A stretch of 41,017 nucleotides of DNA from Streptomyces albireticuli (GTDB lineage Bacteria > Actinomycetota > Actinomycetes > Streptomycetales > Streptomycetaceae): positions 1 to 41,017 of the forward strand of contig NZ_JAJQQS010000031.1 in NCBI RefSeq assembly GCF_021228125.1, given 5' to 3'. The translations under genes were made by a program, and so were the position numbers. Each line of letters starts with the position of its first letter. Within the stretch, counting starts at the first letter, position 1. Under the pieces are notes generated by a model. The model saw only the letters and a program-made list of their open reading frames with translations, had not been told where the DNA came from and made no database searches. Shown one piece after another: positions 18,042-25,591 of this stretch.

Positions 18042-18509
18042 TTGAGTTTCCGGTTGGCGGCGTACGCCGTGTGTATCCAGGGCGAGCGGGTGCTGCTCGC
18101 CCGTCACGTGCCGCCGGAGGGCGGGAGCGTCTGGACCCTGCCGGGCGGCCGGGTCGAGCACGGGGAGGATCCGTTCGACGCGGTGATCCGGGAGGTCGCC
18201 GAGGAGACCGGGTGTGCCGCGGTGGTGGAGCGCCTGCTGGGAGTGGACTCACGGGTGATCCCCGCCGCTGCCGCGCGTGCGGGAGCCGAGCACCAGAACG
18301 TCGGCATCTTCTACCGGGCCCGGATCACTGGCGGCCGGTTGCGCCCTGAGCCGGACGGTGACATCGCCGAGTCGGTCTGGACTCCCCTCTCCGGCGTCGT
18401 CGGTCTGCGCCGGTCCTCGCTGGTCGACATCGGCCTCGCCCTGGCCGAGGCCCTTCCGGCGACCGGCCACGTCGCTCCCGTCCCGGTCGGCGGCCTGATC
18501 CAGCACTGA
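18042..18509 (+). CDS. NUDIX hydrolase
   Basis: About 155 residues from TTG 18042, preceded by GGGGAGG at 18025-18031. The Nudix box is intact: GGRVEHGEDPFDAVIREVAEETGC fits Gx5Ex7REUxEExGU. The rest (WTLPGG before, NVGIFYRARITGG after) is a typical small ADP-ribose/nucleotide-pyrophosphatase-like Nudix domain. The frame is open further upstream, but that part lacks a start with a ribosome site. Convergent with the KASII gene; no link to the cluster is evident. Confidence 0.85.
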   Translation: MSFRLAAYAVCIQGERVLLARHVPPEGGSVWTLPGGRVEHGEDPFDAVIREVAEETGCAAVVERLLGVDSRVIPAAAARAGAEHQNVGIFYRARITGGRLRPEPDGDIAESVWTPLSGVVGLRRSSLVDIGLALAEALPATGHVAPVPVGGLIQH

Positions 18510-18668
18510 GGTCCCCACCCGTATCGGCCCGGCCCGCTTGCCCCGGCGACGTTCGTGAGCAAGGCCGACCCGGACCAGGTTCCGTGATGTGCCTTCCTTG
18601 GGGTGAACGCACGGTCGCGGCCCACCTGGGAGGGTTCGGGTTCAGGGTTCAGACCGGGGCAGGGGAAT

Positions 18669-19889
18669 TCAGGCGGGGGCGAGGGCGAGGACCGCGTTCT
18701 GGCCGCCGAAGCCGCAGGAGTGGCTCAGGATGAGCCCGTCCGGCAGGGGAGCGGGGCGGGCGGCGACGTCGATGTTCATCCGCGGGTCGAGGGTGGTGAG
18801 GTTCGCGGTGGGCGGTACCAGGCGGCGCTCGGCGGTCAGGACCGCGAAGACCGCCTCCACCGCCCCCGCCGCCCCGAGCAGATGCCCGGTGACCCCTTTG
18901 GTGGAGGTGACCAGCGGACGCCCCGTCAGCACCCGGTCGATCACCCGCGCCTCCGCCAGGTCGTTGAGCGGGGTGGAGGTGCCGTGCGCGTTGACGTGTC
19001 CCACCTCACCCGGGCCGGCGCCGGCATCCGCCAGTGCCTCCCGGATCGCGGCCTCCAGACCACGCCCGCCCGGGTGCGGGGACGTCAGGTGATGGGCGTC
19101 GGCGGACGCCCCGTACCCTACGATCCGTCCCCGCACCCGCGCCCGCCGGGCGAGGGCGTCCGGCATCCGTTCCAGGACCAGGACCCCCGCACCCTCACCG
19201 GCCACGAACCCGTCCCGCCCCGCGTCGAAGGGCCGCGACGCACCTGGGGGGTCGTCCTCGCGCTGCGAGAGCGCCCCCATCTGCGCGAAGCCGGCCATCA
19301 CCAGCGGGGTCAGCATCGCCTCGCTCCCGCCCGTCAGCACGATGTCGCACCGGCCGAGCGCGAGCAGGTCACGCGCGGTGCCCACCGCGCTCGCCCCGGA
19401 CGCGCACGCGGTCGCCACCACCAGGTTCGGGCCCCGCGCACCGAACTCCAGAGCCGTCTGACCGGCCAGCATGTTCGGCAACTGCATCGGCAGCAGCAAC
19501 GGCGACACCCGCCCGGGCCCCTCACCGAGCAGCACCCGGTGCTGCTCCTCCACGCTCACCGGCCCGCCGTCCGCGCAGCCCAGCACCACCCCCACCCGGG
19601 CGCCGTCCCAGGTCGCCGGGTCCAGTCCGGCGTCCGCGACCGCTTCCCTCGCCGCGACCAGGGCGAACCGCACGAAAGGGTCCAGACGGTGGGCGCGGCG
19701 CGCCCCCAGCAGTTCGGCGGCGTCGAAGCCCGGCACCCGGGAAGAGAGACGGACGCGGTGGTGCGTCAGGAGGGGGTCGAGGGCGGTGGTGGGCCGGCCC
19801 TCGCTCACCGCACGCCAGCTGGGCCCGGTCCCGATCCCGCCCGGGGTGACCAGCCCCACCCCCGTGACCGCGGCCTCGAACCCGTTCAT
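18669..19889 (-). CDS. 3-oxoacyl-ACP synthase II (FabF-like)
   Basis: 406 residues with a complete KAS II active site: Cys162 in VVATACASGASAV, His302 in NAHGTSTPLND, Lys331 and His336 in TKGVTGHLLGAAGAVEA, and the C-terminal SHSCGFGGQNAVL. Condenses malonyl-ACP with an acyl chain. ATG 19889 has GGAGG directly upstream and overlaps the stop of a small Gly-rich ORF (ATGA). Last gene of the SARP-type operon starting near 24080. With the KASIII it probably builds the cluster's own acyl chain, separate from housekeeping fatty-acid synthesis. Confidence 0.93.
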   Translation of the reverse strand: MNGFEAAVTGVGLVTPGGIGTGPSWRAVSEGRPTTALDPLLTHHRVRLSSRVPGFDAAELLGARRAHRLDPFVRFALVAAREAVADAGLDPATWDGARVGVVLGCADGGPVSVEEQHRVLLGEGPGRVSPLLLPMQLPNMLAGQTALEFGARGPNLVVATACASGASAVGTARDLLALGRCDIVLTGGSEAMLTPLVMAGFAQMGALSQREDDPPGASRPFDAGRDGFVAGEGAGVLVLERMPDALARRARVRGRIVGYGASADAHHLTSPHPGGRGLEAAIREALADAGAGPGEVGHVNAHGTSTPLNDLAEARVIDRVLTGRPLVTSTKGVTGHLLGAAGAVEAVFAVLTAERRLVPPTANLTTLDPRMNIDVAARPAPLPDGLILSHSCGFGGQNAVLALAPA

Positions 19890-20104
19890 GAGACCTCCGC
19901 CCTGCGCCCGCGTACCCGGGCCGCCACACGCATCCCACCACCGCCACCGCTACCACCGTCACGGCCGCCACCACCGTCACGGCCACCGCCACCGACACGG
20001 CCGCCGTCACTGCGGTCATGGTGGTCGTAGCGGCGGCCGGTGCCGGTGGCCGGGCCCGCCCGCCTCTCCGGAGCGGGGAGGTCTCTCGCCTGTCCGCACA
20101 TCAT
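19886..20104 (-). CDS. Small Gly-rich ORF coupled to the KASII gene, 72 aa
   Basis: Starts at ATG 20104 after GAGGA with a 7-bp gap, and its TGA overlaps the ATG of the KASII gene (ATGA, 19886-19889). The N-terminal MMCGQARDLPAPERRAGP is ordinary; the middle is a run of GGRDGGGG-type repeats encoded by DNA repeats at about 19930-20010. Good ribosome site and overlap support translation; the composition argues for a leader-like or recently repeat-expanded ORF. No known family. Confidence 0.4.
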   Translation of the reverse strand: MMCGQARDLPAPERRAGPATGTGRRYDHHDRSDGGRVGGGGRDGGGGRDGGSGGGGGMRVAARVRGRRAEVS

Positions 20105-20186
20105 GGGGTCGTCCTCATCCGGGTCCGGCCGGTACGCGCGCACGCGCACGGCACACGGCAGGGGCTCAAGGGAAGGGTGGGAGGGG

Positions 20187-21272
20187 TCAGGGTGGTGGGG
20201 GAAGGGCGGGCCAGGTCATCGTGGTGGCCCCCCAGGTGAGGCCGCCGCCGAACGCGGTCAGTAGCACCCGCTCACCCTCCCGCAGGACTCCCCGCGCACA
20301 GGAGTGGGCCAGCAGCAGGGGGATGGAGGCGGCCCCGGTGTTGCCGACCTCCTCGATGTTCGACAGGCACCGCCCTGGTGGGATACCGATCCGGTCCCCG
20401 ACCGCGGCCAGGATCCGGGCGTTGGCCTGGTGCGCGGCCAGGTGGTCGACGTCCCCCGTCTTCCACCCGGCCCCCTCAAGGGCGGTGTGCGCGGCGGCGG
20501 CCATCCGCTCGACCGCGTGGCGGAACGTCTCCCGCCCCCGCATCCGGAAGAACTCCTCACCCGCCCCGGCCGGCCGCCCCGAGGACCTTTGCCGCGACCC
20601 GCCCGCCGGTACCTCGATGAGATCGCCCAGCTCCCCGTCACTGCCCAGCACCACCGGCCCCACAGCCCCCGCCTCCTCTTCCCGCCCGCTCCGCAGCACC
20701 ACCGCGCCCGCGCCGTCGGCGAAGATCACGGCGGTGGCCCGGTCGCCGGGGTCGATCAGCGTGGTGAAGGCGTCCGCGGCGATCAGCAGCACCCGCCCCG
20801 CCCCGCCGGAGGCGATCAAGCCGGCCGCGGTGGCCAGCCCGTAGAGGAAACCCGTGCACACCGCGGCGATGTCGAACGCCGCGACACCGGCCAGCCCCAG
20901 CCGGGAGGCGACCTCCGGGGCGGTGGCCGGGCACGGCCGGTCCGGGGTCGTCGTCGCCAGCACCACCGCATCCACCCGTCCCGCCCCCGCGCTCTCCAGA
21001 GCCCGCCGCCCGGCCGCCACCGCCAGGTCGGAGGTGGCCGTCCCCGGTGCGATCACATGCCGTGCCCGGATACCGGTGCGGGCACGGATCCACTCCTCGG
21101 ACGTGGCCAGCCGGCGCGTCAGCTCCGCGTTGGTCACCACGTCCGGCGGTACGTACCCCCCGACGCCCGCCACCACCGCCGCCCGCCCCCCGGCACCCGT
21201 GCCCGTGCCCGTGCCCGTGCCCGTGCCCGTGTCCGTGCCCGTGTCCGTGCCCGTGCGGGTGCCGGTGTTCAT
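20187..21272 (-). CDS. 3-oxoacyl-ACP synthase III (FabH-like)
   Basis: 361 residues. Catalytic triad: Cys139 in AAVCTGFLYGL, His281 in HQANARI, Asn311 in GNTGAASIPLLL. It starts condensation from an acyl-CoA, loading the chain for KASII. ATG 21272 overlaps the diiron gene's stop (ATGA). The first 26 residues are almost only Gly, Thr and Asp, encoded by a perfect hexamer repeat (about 21197-21260), before the real fold starts at VAGVGGYVPPDVVTN, so the N-terminus is longer than in housekeeping FabH. The specific primer cannot be read from sequence. Confidence 0.93.
   Translation of the reverse strand: MNTGTRTGTDTGTDTGTGTGTGTGTGAGGRAAVVAGVGGYVPPDVVTNAELTRRLATSEEWIRARTGIRARHVIAPGTATSDLAVAAGRRALESAGAGRVDAVVLATTTPDRPCPATAPEVASRLGLAGVAAFDIAAVCTGFLYGLATAAGLIASGGAGRVLLIAADAFTTLIDPGDRATAVIFADGAGAVVLRSGREEEAGAVGPVVLGSDGELGDLIEVPAGGSRQRSSGRPAGAGEEFFRMRGRETFRHAVERMAAAAHTALEGAGWKTGDVDHLAAHQANARILAAVGDRIGIPPGRCLSNIEEVGNTGAASIPLLLAHSCARGVLREGERVLLTAFGGGLTWGATTMTWPALPPPP
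21197..21260. repeat. Hexanucleotide microsatellite inside the KASIII gene
   Basis: About ten copies of the hexamer GTGCCC (plus strand; some GTGTCC) in a row encode the GT/DT-rich N-terminus of the KASIII. Whole-codon slippage would change protein length without breaking the frame. Confidence 0.85.
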
Positions 21273-22396
21273 GCCAGGCCCCCGGGCGGTGCGCCGACGG
21301 TGGCCGGCACCTGCGGCGGCAGTCCGATGTAGGCCATGCGGGAGTCGGACATCTCCCGCGTCCACCGCTCCGCCATCGCGTACCGCTGCGCGGGAGTGGT
21401 GTCCACCATCCGCACCCCCGGCCACAGTTCGTACTCCCCGATCAGGCGGGCGTGCGCGCGCATGCCCTCCTGGAACAGCTCCTCCCGGTGCATCACGTAC
21501 TCCCGGTCCGGGACCTCCTCCCACAGCCGCACCCCCGCCTGGAGGATCTCCAGCAGCCGCGGCCGGTAGCCGGGGTGGGCGGCCAGGTGGTCGCGCAGGA
21601 TGGTCGCGGCCACCGTCAGATGACGGACCTCATCGATCGCCGCCCCCCGGGAGATCTCCCCCGTCGCCGGGGACAACGGGGCCCACTTACGCTCGCTCAG
21701 CTCCGCCGCCGGCGCCAGCACGCCCTCGATGACGATCGCGAACACCGCCACCCCGCCGGCGAAGTCGCCCTGGTCGCGGACGATGTCCAAGGTGAAGTCC
21801 ACCACCGGCTCCAGCACCTCGCGCCGGTAACCGGCCCCCCACTCCTCCAGGTCCCGCAGCAGGGTGCGCGCCGGGTGGCCGAGCTCGACCAGATGCTCAC
21901 GGAAGACCCGGGCGTGCCGCGCCTCGTCGATCAGCTGGGTCGCGTAGAACTCCATCTCCGCCACCCCCGGGGCCAGCGGAACATAGTGCCCCAGCAGCCG
22001 GGTCGCGGCCTCCTCGGCCAGCGCCCGGAACCCGAACTCCAGGACCAGGGCCTCGCGCAGCGGCCCGTCCTGTTTCAGGAAGTCCGGCACCACCGCCTCC
22101 GGCCGGTGCCCGGTGACAGCCCTGCCGCGCAGTGTGCCCTGGGCGACGGAGGCGAGCCAGTAGGCGAGATTGCACTCCTGGGGCCCCAGGGACAGCTCCT
22201 TGGCGCCCTCAAGCAGGCCGGGGGCCCGGTCCCAGTCGGCCTCGGGCGCCACTGCCCCGCCCGTATCCGTGGCAGAGGGGGGAGGAGAGGGAGTGGGGAC
22301 AGCTGAAGAGGCCGCAGAGGCGGGAAAGGCGGGAGAAGTGGGAGAAGTGGGAGAGGTGGAAGAGGTGGAAGAGGTGGAAGAGGTGGAAGAGGTCAT
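21269..22396 (-). CDS. Ferritin-like diiron oxidase/oxygenase
   Basis: 375 residues from ATG 22396 (AAGGAG upstream). Two carboxylate-His motifs mark a ferritin-like diiron centre: a Glu about residue 128, DEARH with Glu158 and His161, a Glu at 224 in IVIEGVLAPA, and DEVRH with Glu256 and His259. This arrangement is used by AurF/CmlI-type N-oxygenases and, in valanimycin-type pathways, by the diiron enzyme thought to form the azoxy group. The first 40 residues are an STS/TSP repeat. It lies between an ACAD-like flavoprotein and KAS genes. Likely an N- or C-oxidation of the cluster intermediate; the substrate is inferred. Confidence 0.8.
   Translation of the reverse strand: MTSSTSSTSSTSSTSPTSPTSPAFPASAASSAVPTPSPPPSATDTGGAVAPEADWDRAPGLLEGAKELSLGPQECNLAYWLASVAQGTLRGRAVTGHRPEAVVPDFLKQDGPLREALVLEFGFRALAEEAATRLLGHYVPLAPGVAEMEFYATQLIDEARHARVFREHLVELGHPARTLLRDLEEWGAGYRREVLEPVVDFTLDIVRDQGDFAGGVAVFAIVIEGVLAPAAELSERKWAPLSPATGEISRGAAIDEVRHLTVAATILRDHLAAHPGYRPRLLEILQAGVRLWEEVPDREYVMHREELFQEGMRAHARLIGEYELWPGVRMVDTTPAQRYAMAERWTREMSDSRMAYIGLPPQVPATVGAPPGGLA
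22320..22394. repeat. 9-bp repeat encoding the N-terminus of the diiron protein
   Basis: The unit GTGGAAGAG and close variants (GTGGGAGAA) repeat about seven times and encode the TSS/TSP tripeptides. Like the KASIII repeat it can expand or shrink by whole tripeptides. Confidence 0.8.
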
Positions 22397-22400
22397 CGTG

Positions 22401-22793
22401 TCACGCTCCTTGTCCGCGGGCAGGGCTCCTGAACAAACGGCACCGTCCCGCCCGCCCGTACAATCCACGGCCCGGGCCCCGTACCGGAGGAGGACCCCCG
22501 CACCCCCCGGGCCCCCGGCCCCCGGCTCCCGCCTCCGGCCCGGCGCCTGCGGTCGGTCCGGCTCCCGCCGCCGCTCCGGTACCGGCCGCTGGTCCGCTGC
22601 CGCTGCCCGTCGTCGCCGGGACGGTGCCCGCCCGCCTCACGTACGGACCCGGGCAGCCCCTGCCACCGTCCTTCCGGGCCGGGAACATCCCCGTACCGGC
22701 CGCGGCGGCCGACAAGGTCACGGGCGGTAACTCCCCTCCCGGCAAAGACGCGTATGGGACGTGCCCGGGTCGGTGCGGCCAGGTGTCGTTCAC
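22401..22793 (-). CDS. Ala/Gly-rich ORF between flavoprotein and diiron genes
   Basis: Fills the gap between the two enzymes exactly: GTG 22793 overlaps the flavoprotein stop (GTGA), and the TGA lies 4 bp before the diiron ATG. 130 residues; the first third is varied (MNDTWPHRPGHVPYASLPGG), the rest AG/GP low-complexity. Codon 22 is TTA, the rare leucine codon that depends on the bldA tRNA. A GTG at 22721 with GGAGGGGAG upstream is an alternative start giving about 106 residues and avoiding the TTA. Coupling favours translation; composition is against a folded enzyme. Confidence 0.4.
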   Translation of the reverse strand: MNDTWPHRPGHVPYASLPGGELPPVTLSAAAAGTGMFPARKDGGRGCPGPYVRRAGTVPATTGSGSGPAAGTGAAAGAGPTAGAGPEAGAGGRGPGGCGGPPPVRGPGRGLYGRAGRCRLFRSPARGQGA

Positions 22794-23929
22794 GCCAGCT
22801 CCAGGGGGCCGCCGCCGAAGTACCGCAGCAGCGGCTCCGCGGCACCGGCCCGGGACGGCGGGTGGAAGGCCAGCGCGCGCACGACCCCGGCCATGCGGGC
22901 ATGGCCGGGAGCGCGGATGAAGTCCAGCCCGCCCAAAAGCTCCAGCGCCTGAGCGGCCACCGCCGGCAACGCCTCCTGCACCGCGTACCGGGCGACCAGC
23001 ACGGCCGCGACCGCCGCCTCTCCCGCCAGCCCCTCCCGTACCGCCCGCGCAGCCCCCTCCAGCACCGCGAGGGCGGCCTCCAGGCGCAACGCCAGCCGCG
23101 CCCGCTCACCGGCCGTACCCCGCTCACCGTCCACCACGGCCTCCACCAGGGCCCCGGCCGCCCCGGTGTACCCGGCCGAGATCAGCAACTCGAACCAGAC
23201 GAACCCGGCCGACTGCAGGTCGTCCAGCCGCCCGGGGTCCGTGGCGGTGGTGCGTACCACCAGCTCCCGGGGGACGAACACGTCCTGGAGGACCACCTCG
23301 TCGCTCTCCGCCCCGGCCAGCAGATCACTGCCCCAGAACGGGCGCACCTCCATCCCCTCGGAGCCCGCCGGTACCAGTGCCAGTGCCAGCTCCGCCCGCC
23401 CGTCCGGGCCTGGTACCGCCACGCTCGCGGTGAGCCAGTCCATCGACGCCGACAGGCTGCACGGCTTCTTCGCCCCTGTCAGCACGAAGCCGCCCTCCAC
23501 CGGCCGGGCCGTCACCGAGGGGGTGAGGATGTTCGCCTGGGTGCGGCCCTCCGCCCACCCCGAGGCCATCAGCTGCCGCTTGGGCACCACCTCGTGCAGT
23601 ACCGCGAGCTGCGCGGAGGTCAGCCGCCCGCCGCGCCCGGCCAGGGAGTAGAGCATCGCGGCCGTGAAGTGATGCATCGTCACCGCCGCCGCCAGCGACG
23701 GCGACAGCGCCCCCAGGGCGCGCTGCACCGCGACGGCCTGCACCGCGTCCGCGCCGTGCCCGCCGAACGCGGCCGGCACCAGCATCCCCACCCCGCCGTG
23801 CGCGCGGAACATACCGATCACCGGCCCGCCCGGCCGCTCCCGCTCCGCGTACGGAACACCGGCCAGTGCCTTGAGCAGGCCCGGGTGGTAACGCTCGCAC
23901 ACCTCACGGGCCAGATCGAGGGAACGCAA
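22790..23929 (-). CDS. Acyl-CoA-dehydrogenase-like flavoprotein (possible N-hydroxylase)
   Basis: 379 residues from TTG 23929, which has GGAGG 7 bp upstream. The ACAD fold is clear: PAAFGGHGADAVQAVAVQRALG, GWAEGRTQANILTPSVTARP, then KKPCSLSASMDWLTASVAV, and a C-terminal helix bundle ending in a YFGGG-like segment. The catalytic Glu region of true acyl-CoA dehydrogenases is not recognisable. Flavin-dependent monooxygenases of this fold include the isobutylamine N-hydroxylase VlmH and DszC. First gene of the SARP-type operon. Preferred reading: amine N-hydroxylation producing the hydroxylamine acceptor. Alternative: alpha,beta-desaturation of an acyl chain. Confidence 0.75.
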   Translation of the reverse strand: MRSLDLAREVCERYHPGLLKALAGVPYAERERPGGPVIGMFRAHGGVGMLVPAAFGGHGADAVQAVAVQRALGALSPSLAAAVTMHHFTAAMLYSLAGRGGRLTSAQLAVLHEVVPKRQLMASGWAEGRTQANILTPSVTARPVEGGFVLTGAKKPCSLSASMDWLTASVAVPGPDGRAELALALVPAGSEGMEVRPFWGSDLLAGAESDEVVLQDVFVPRELVVRTTATDPGRLDDLQSAGFVWFELLISAGYTGAAGALVEAVVDGERGTAGERARLALRLEAALAVLEGAARAVREGLAGEAAVAAVLVARYAVQEALPAVAAQALELLGGLDFIRAPGHARMAGVVRALAFHPPSRAGAAEPLLRYFGGGPLELA

Positions 23930-24078
23930 CGGGGAACCTCCGCTCGTCAAAGGGGGCCACGGCAGCACGCACGGACGTACCGGACGGGTGGGTCGGGCGG
24001 GGCGGAGGCGAAGGGCCGGGTGCAGGAAGGCGGGACAGGGCTTGCGGGGGAGGGGTACGTTCGTCCGAAGCGAGACCG

Positions 24079-24122
24079 ATCGTGACAGGCGCCCCTGACC
24101 TGTCGCTGACGCGGACCTGATG
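24079..24122 (-). promoter_or_regulatory. SARP-type promoter of the flavoprotein-diiron-KAS operon
   Basis: On the minus strand: CATCAGG (24122-24116), 4 bp, CGTCAGC (24111-24105), 4 bp, GGTCAGG (24100-24094), 9 bp ending in CTGT, CACGAT (24084-24079). Spacing is 11 bp twice. The last heptamer to the -10 is 9 bp, as at the tRNA promoter, where the spacer also ends in CTGT followed by CAC. Confidence 0.72.
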
Positions 24123-24334
24123 CCGGTGCGCCAGGTGCGACACACGGATGCTTTTCGACGCGCACGGCCGAAGGGCGGGACCTGCCGCCGGGTGGTCCGT
24201 AACCCCGTTGCTCCCCGCAGGAGTTGGCGCGCCAGAGTGCGTACGGGCCGGCCGGTACCCTCGCGGTTCTGCTGCGGCGTGCCGCCCCCGGCACTGCGTG
24301 GGCGTGCGGTGACCGACCCCCGCCCACCCCGTAC

Positions 24335-24349
24335 GTGACGTAGAGTCAC
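24335..24349. promoter_or_regulatory. Short dyad upstream of the 24392 gene
   Basis: GTGAC (24335-24339) and GTCAC (24345-24349) are an inverted repeat with a 5-bp spacer, 43 bp before the next plus-strand gene. A possible operator; nothing more can be said. Confidence 0.3.
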
Positions 24350-24391
24350 CTTCTTCGGCCTTCACGGGCCGGAGTCCTGACGGGACGCCCG

Positions 24392-25237
24392 TTGAACCAC
24401 CGCACCGCCACCACCCCGGATGCCACCACCCCGGGCAATTCCGCCATCCCGGACGCCATCACCCCCATTCATGTCCCCACCCCGGGCCTCGCCGCCCTCC
24501 CGGACGAGGTCCCCGACCTGCGCACCGCCGTCGCCCGCCTCACCGAGGCCCTCGCCGGTCAGGCGGGCGACCCGGGGCAGGGCTGCCTCTCCTGCTACGG
24601 CGAGGAGGAGGTCGCCGAGCTGCGCGACCCCCATGCCCCGCTCGCCGACGACCTGGTGCAGTACACCGCCCGGGACCTCACCCACTGGCCCCGCCCCGCA
24701 CAGGCGGCCCGCCGCGTCCTGCCGCGCCTGGCCGCCCTGGCCGCACAAGGGGAGTACGTAGGAGAACTCGAAGGCACCGCGCTGCACCGGGCGGGCTGGC
24801 AGGACTGGCCCGAGGACCAGGCCGGGGCCGTCCGCGCCTTCCTCGACACCTACTGGACCGCAGCCCTGCGCCGGCGGGACCCCGGTCGCCCCCTCGACGA
24901 TGTCTTCACGTTCTGCTCCACCGCCCACGGCACCCCCGCCCCTTGCCTGGCCCGCTGGGAACGGGAGCGGCACCCGGCCGCCGACGCCCACCTCGCCGAC
25001 ACCGCCCACGGGTGGATCGAGGACCTCCTGCTGGACGCCGCCGACCCCGCCCACCCCCTCTGGTTCACGGATCCGGCCCCCGACGCAGGCCCCGCATCCC
25101 AGTTGCGCACCTGGCTCCTGACCCACGCGGCCCCCCGCCTGCGCCGCCGCACCACCGCCCCTGCCCTCCGCCAGGCCCTGGACCGCCTCCACGCCCTCGG
25201 CCTGCCCATGGGTCACGGCAACGAGGAAGCCCCGTAA
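24392..25237 (+). CDS. Hypothetical protein, 281 aa
   Basis: Starts at TTG 24392, divergent from the SARP-type operon. The first 30 residues are Thr/Pro-rich (NHRTATTPDATTPGN), like the low-complexity N-termini of the neighbouring enzymes. The body has a CLSCYGEEEVAEL motif with a Cys-x-x-Cys pair, then several helices (FLDTYWTAALRRRDPG, WIEDLLLDAADPAH). Soluble, no membrane segment. No family recognised. Neighbourhood and similar N-terminal composition suggest it belongs with the cluster. Confidence 0.65.
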   Translation: MNHRTATTPDATTPGNSAIPDAITPIHVPTPGLAALPDEVPDLRTAVARLTEALAGQAGDPGQGCLSCYGEEEVAELRDPHAPLADDLVQYTARDLTHWPRPAQAARRVLPRLAALAAQGEYVGELEGTALHRAGWQDWPEDQAGAVRAFLDTYWTAALRRRDPGRPLDDVFTFCSTAHGTPAPCLARWERERHPAADAHLADTAHGWIEDLLLDAADPAHPLWFTDPAPDAGPASQLRTWLLTHAAPRLRRRTTAPALRQALDRLHALGLPMGHGNEEAP

Positions 25238-25267
25238 CCAGCCGCGGGCCCTGCGGGAGGGGGGCTT

Positions 25268-25390
25268 TCAGTAGGTCGGGAACACGGACGTGTCGATGCT
25301 GTACGCGCTGAGGGGGACGGTCTCACCGAACCGGAACTCGCGGCGCGTGCTGTAGCGGGGCCCCTCCGGGGCTGCCTGTGGCGCGGACCA
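25268..25390 (-). pseudogene. C-terminal relic of a Uma2-like gene
   Basis: About 40 codons on the minus strand read RYSTRREFRFGETVPL, then SIDTSVFPTY and a stop. A FGE-x-V segment followed by a DTSxFPTY end is how many Streptomyces Uma2-family (PD-(D/E)XK) proteins finish. No start or upstream domain is present. Assignment from memory of the family. The rest of 25400-25591 holds only the leader of the next gene. Confidence 0.4.
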
Positions 25391-25591
25391 ACGGAGTCCT
25401 GTCCGGTTGCGGGGTCCTCGGAAACCTGCCTGATCCGCTCCCGTCGCGCGGCTACCGAGGCTCCCGCCTCGTCCACAGTCCCCCGACTCACCCACCCAGG
25501 GGCACCAGGAAGTCCTCCCGCCGCGCACCCGACAATGGGCACCGGCCCGTAACCCGCCCAGCACCCACCCCACCCCCGGAGAGGCACCACC

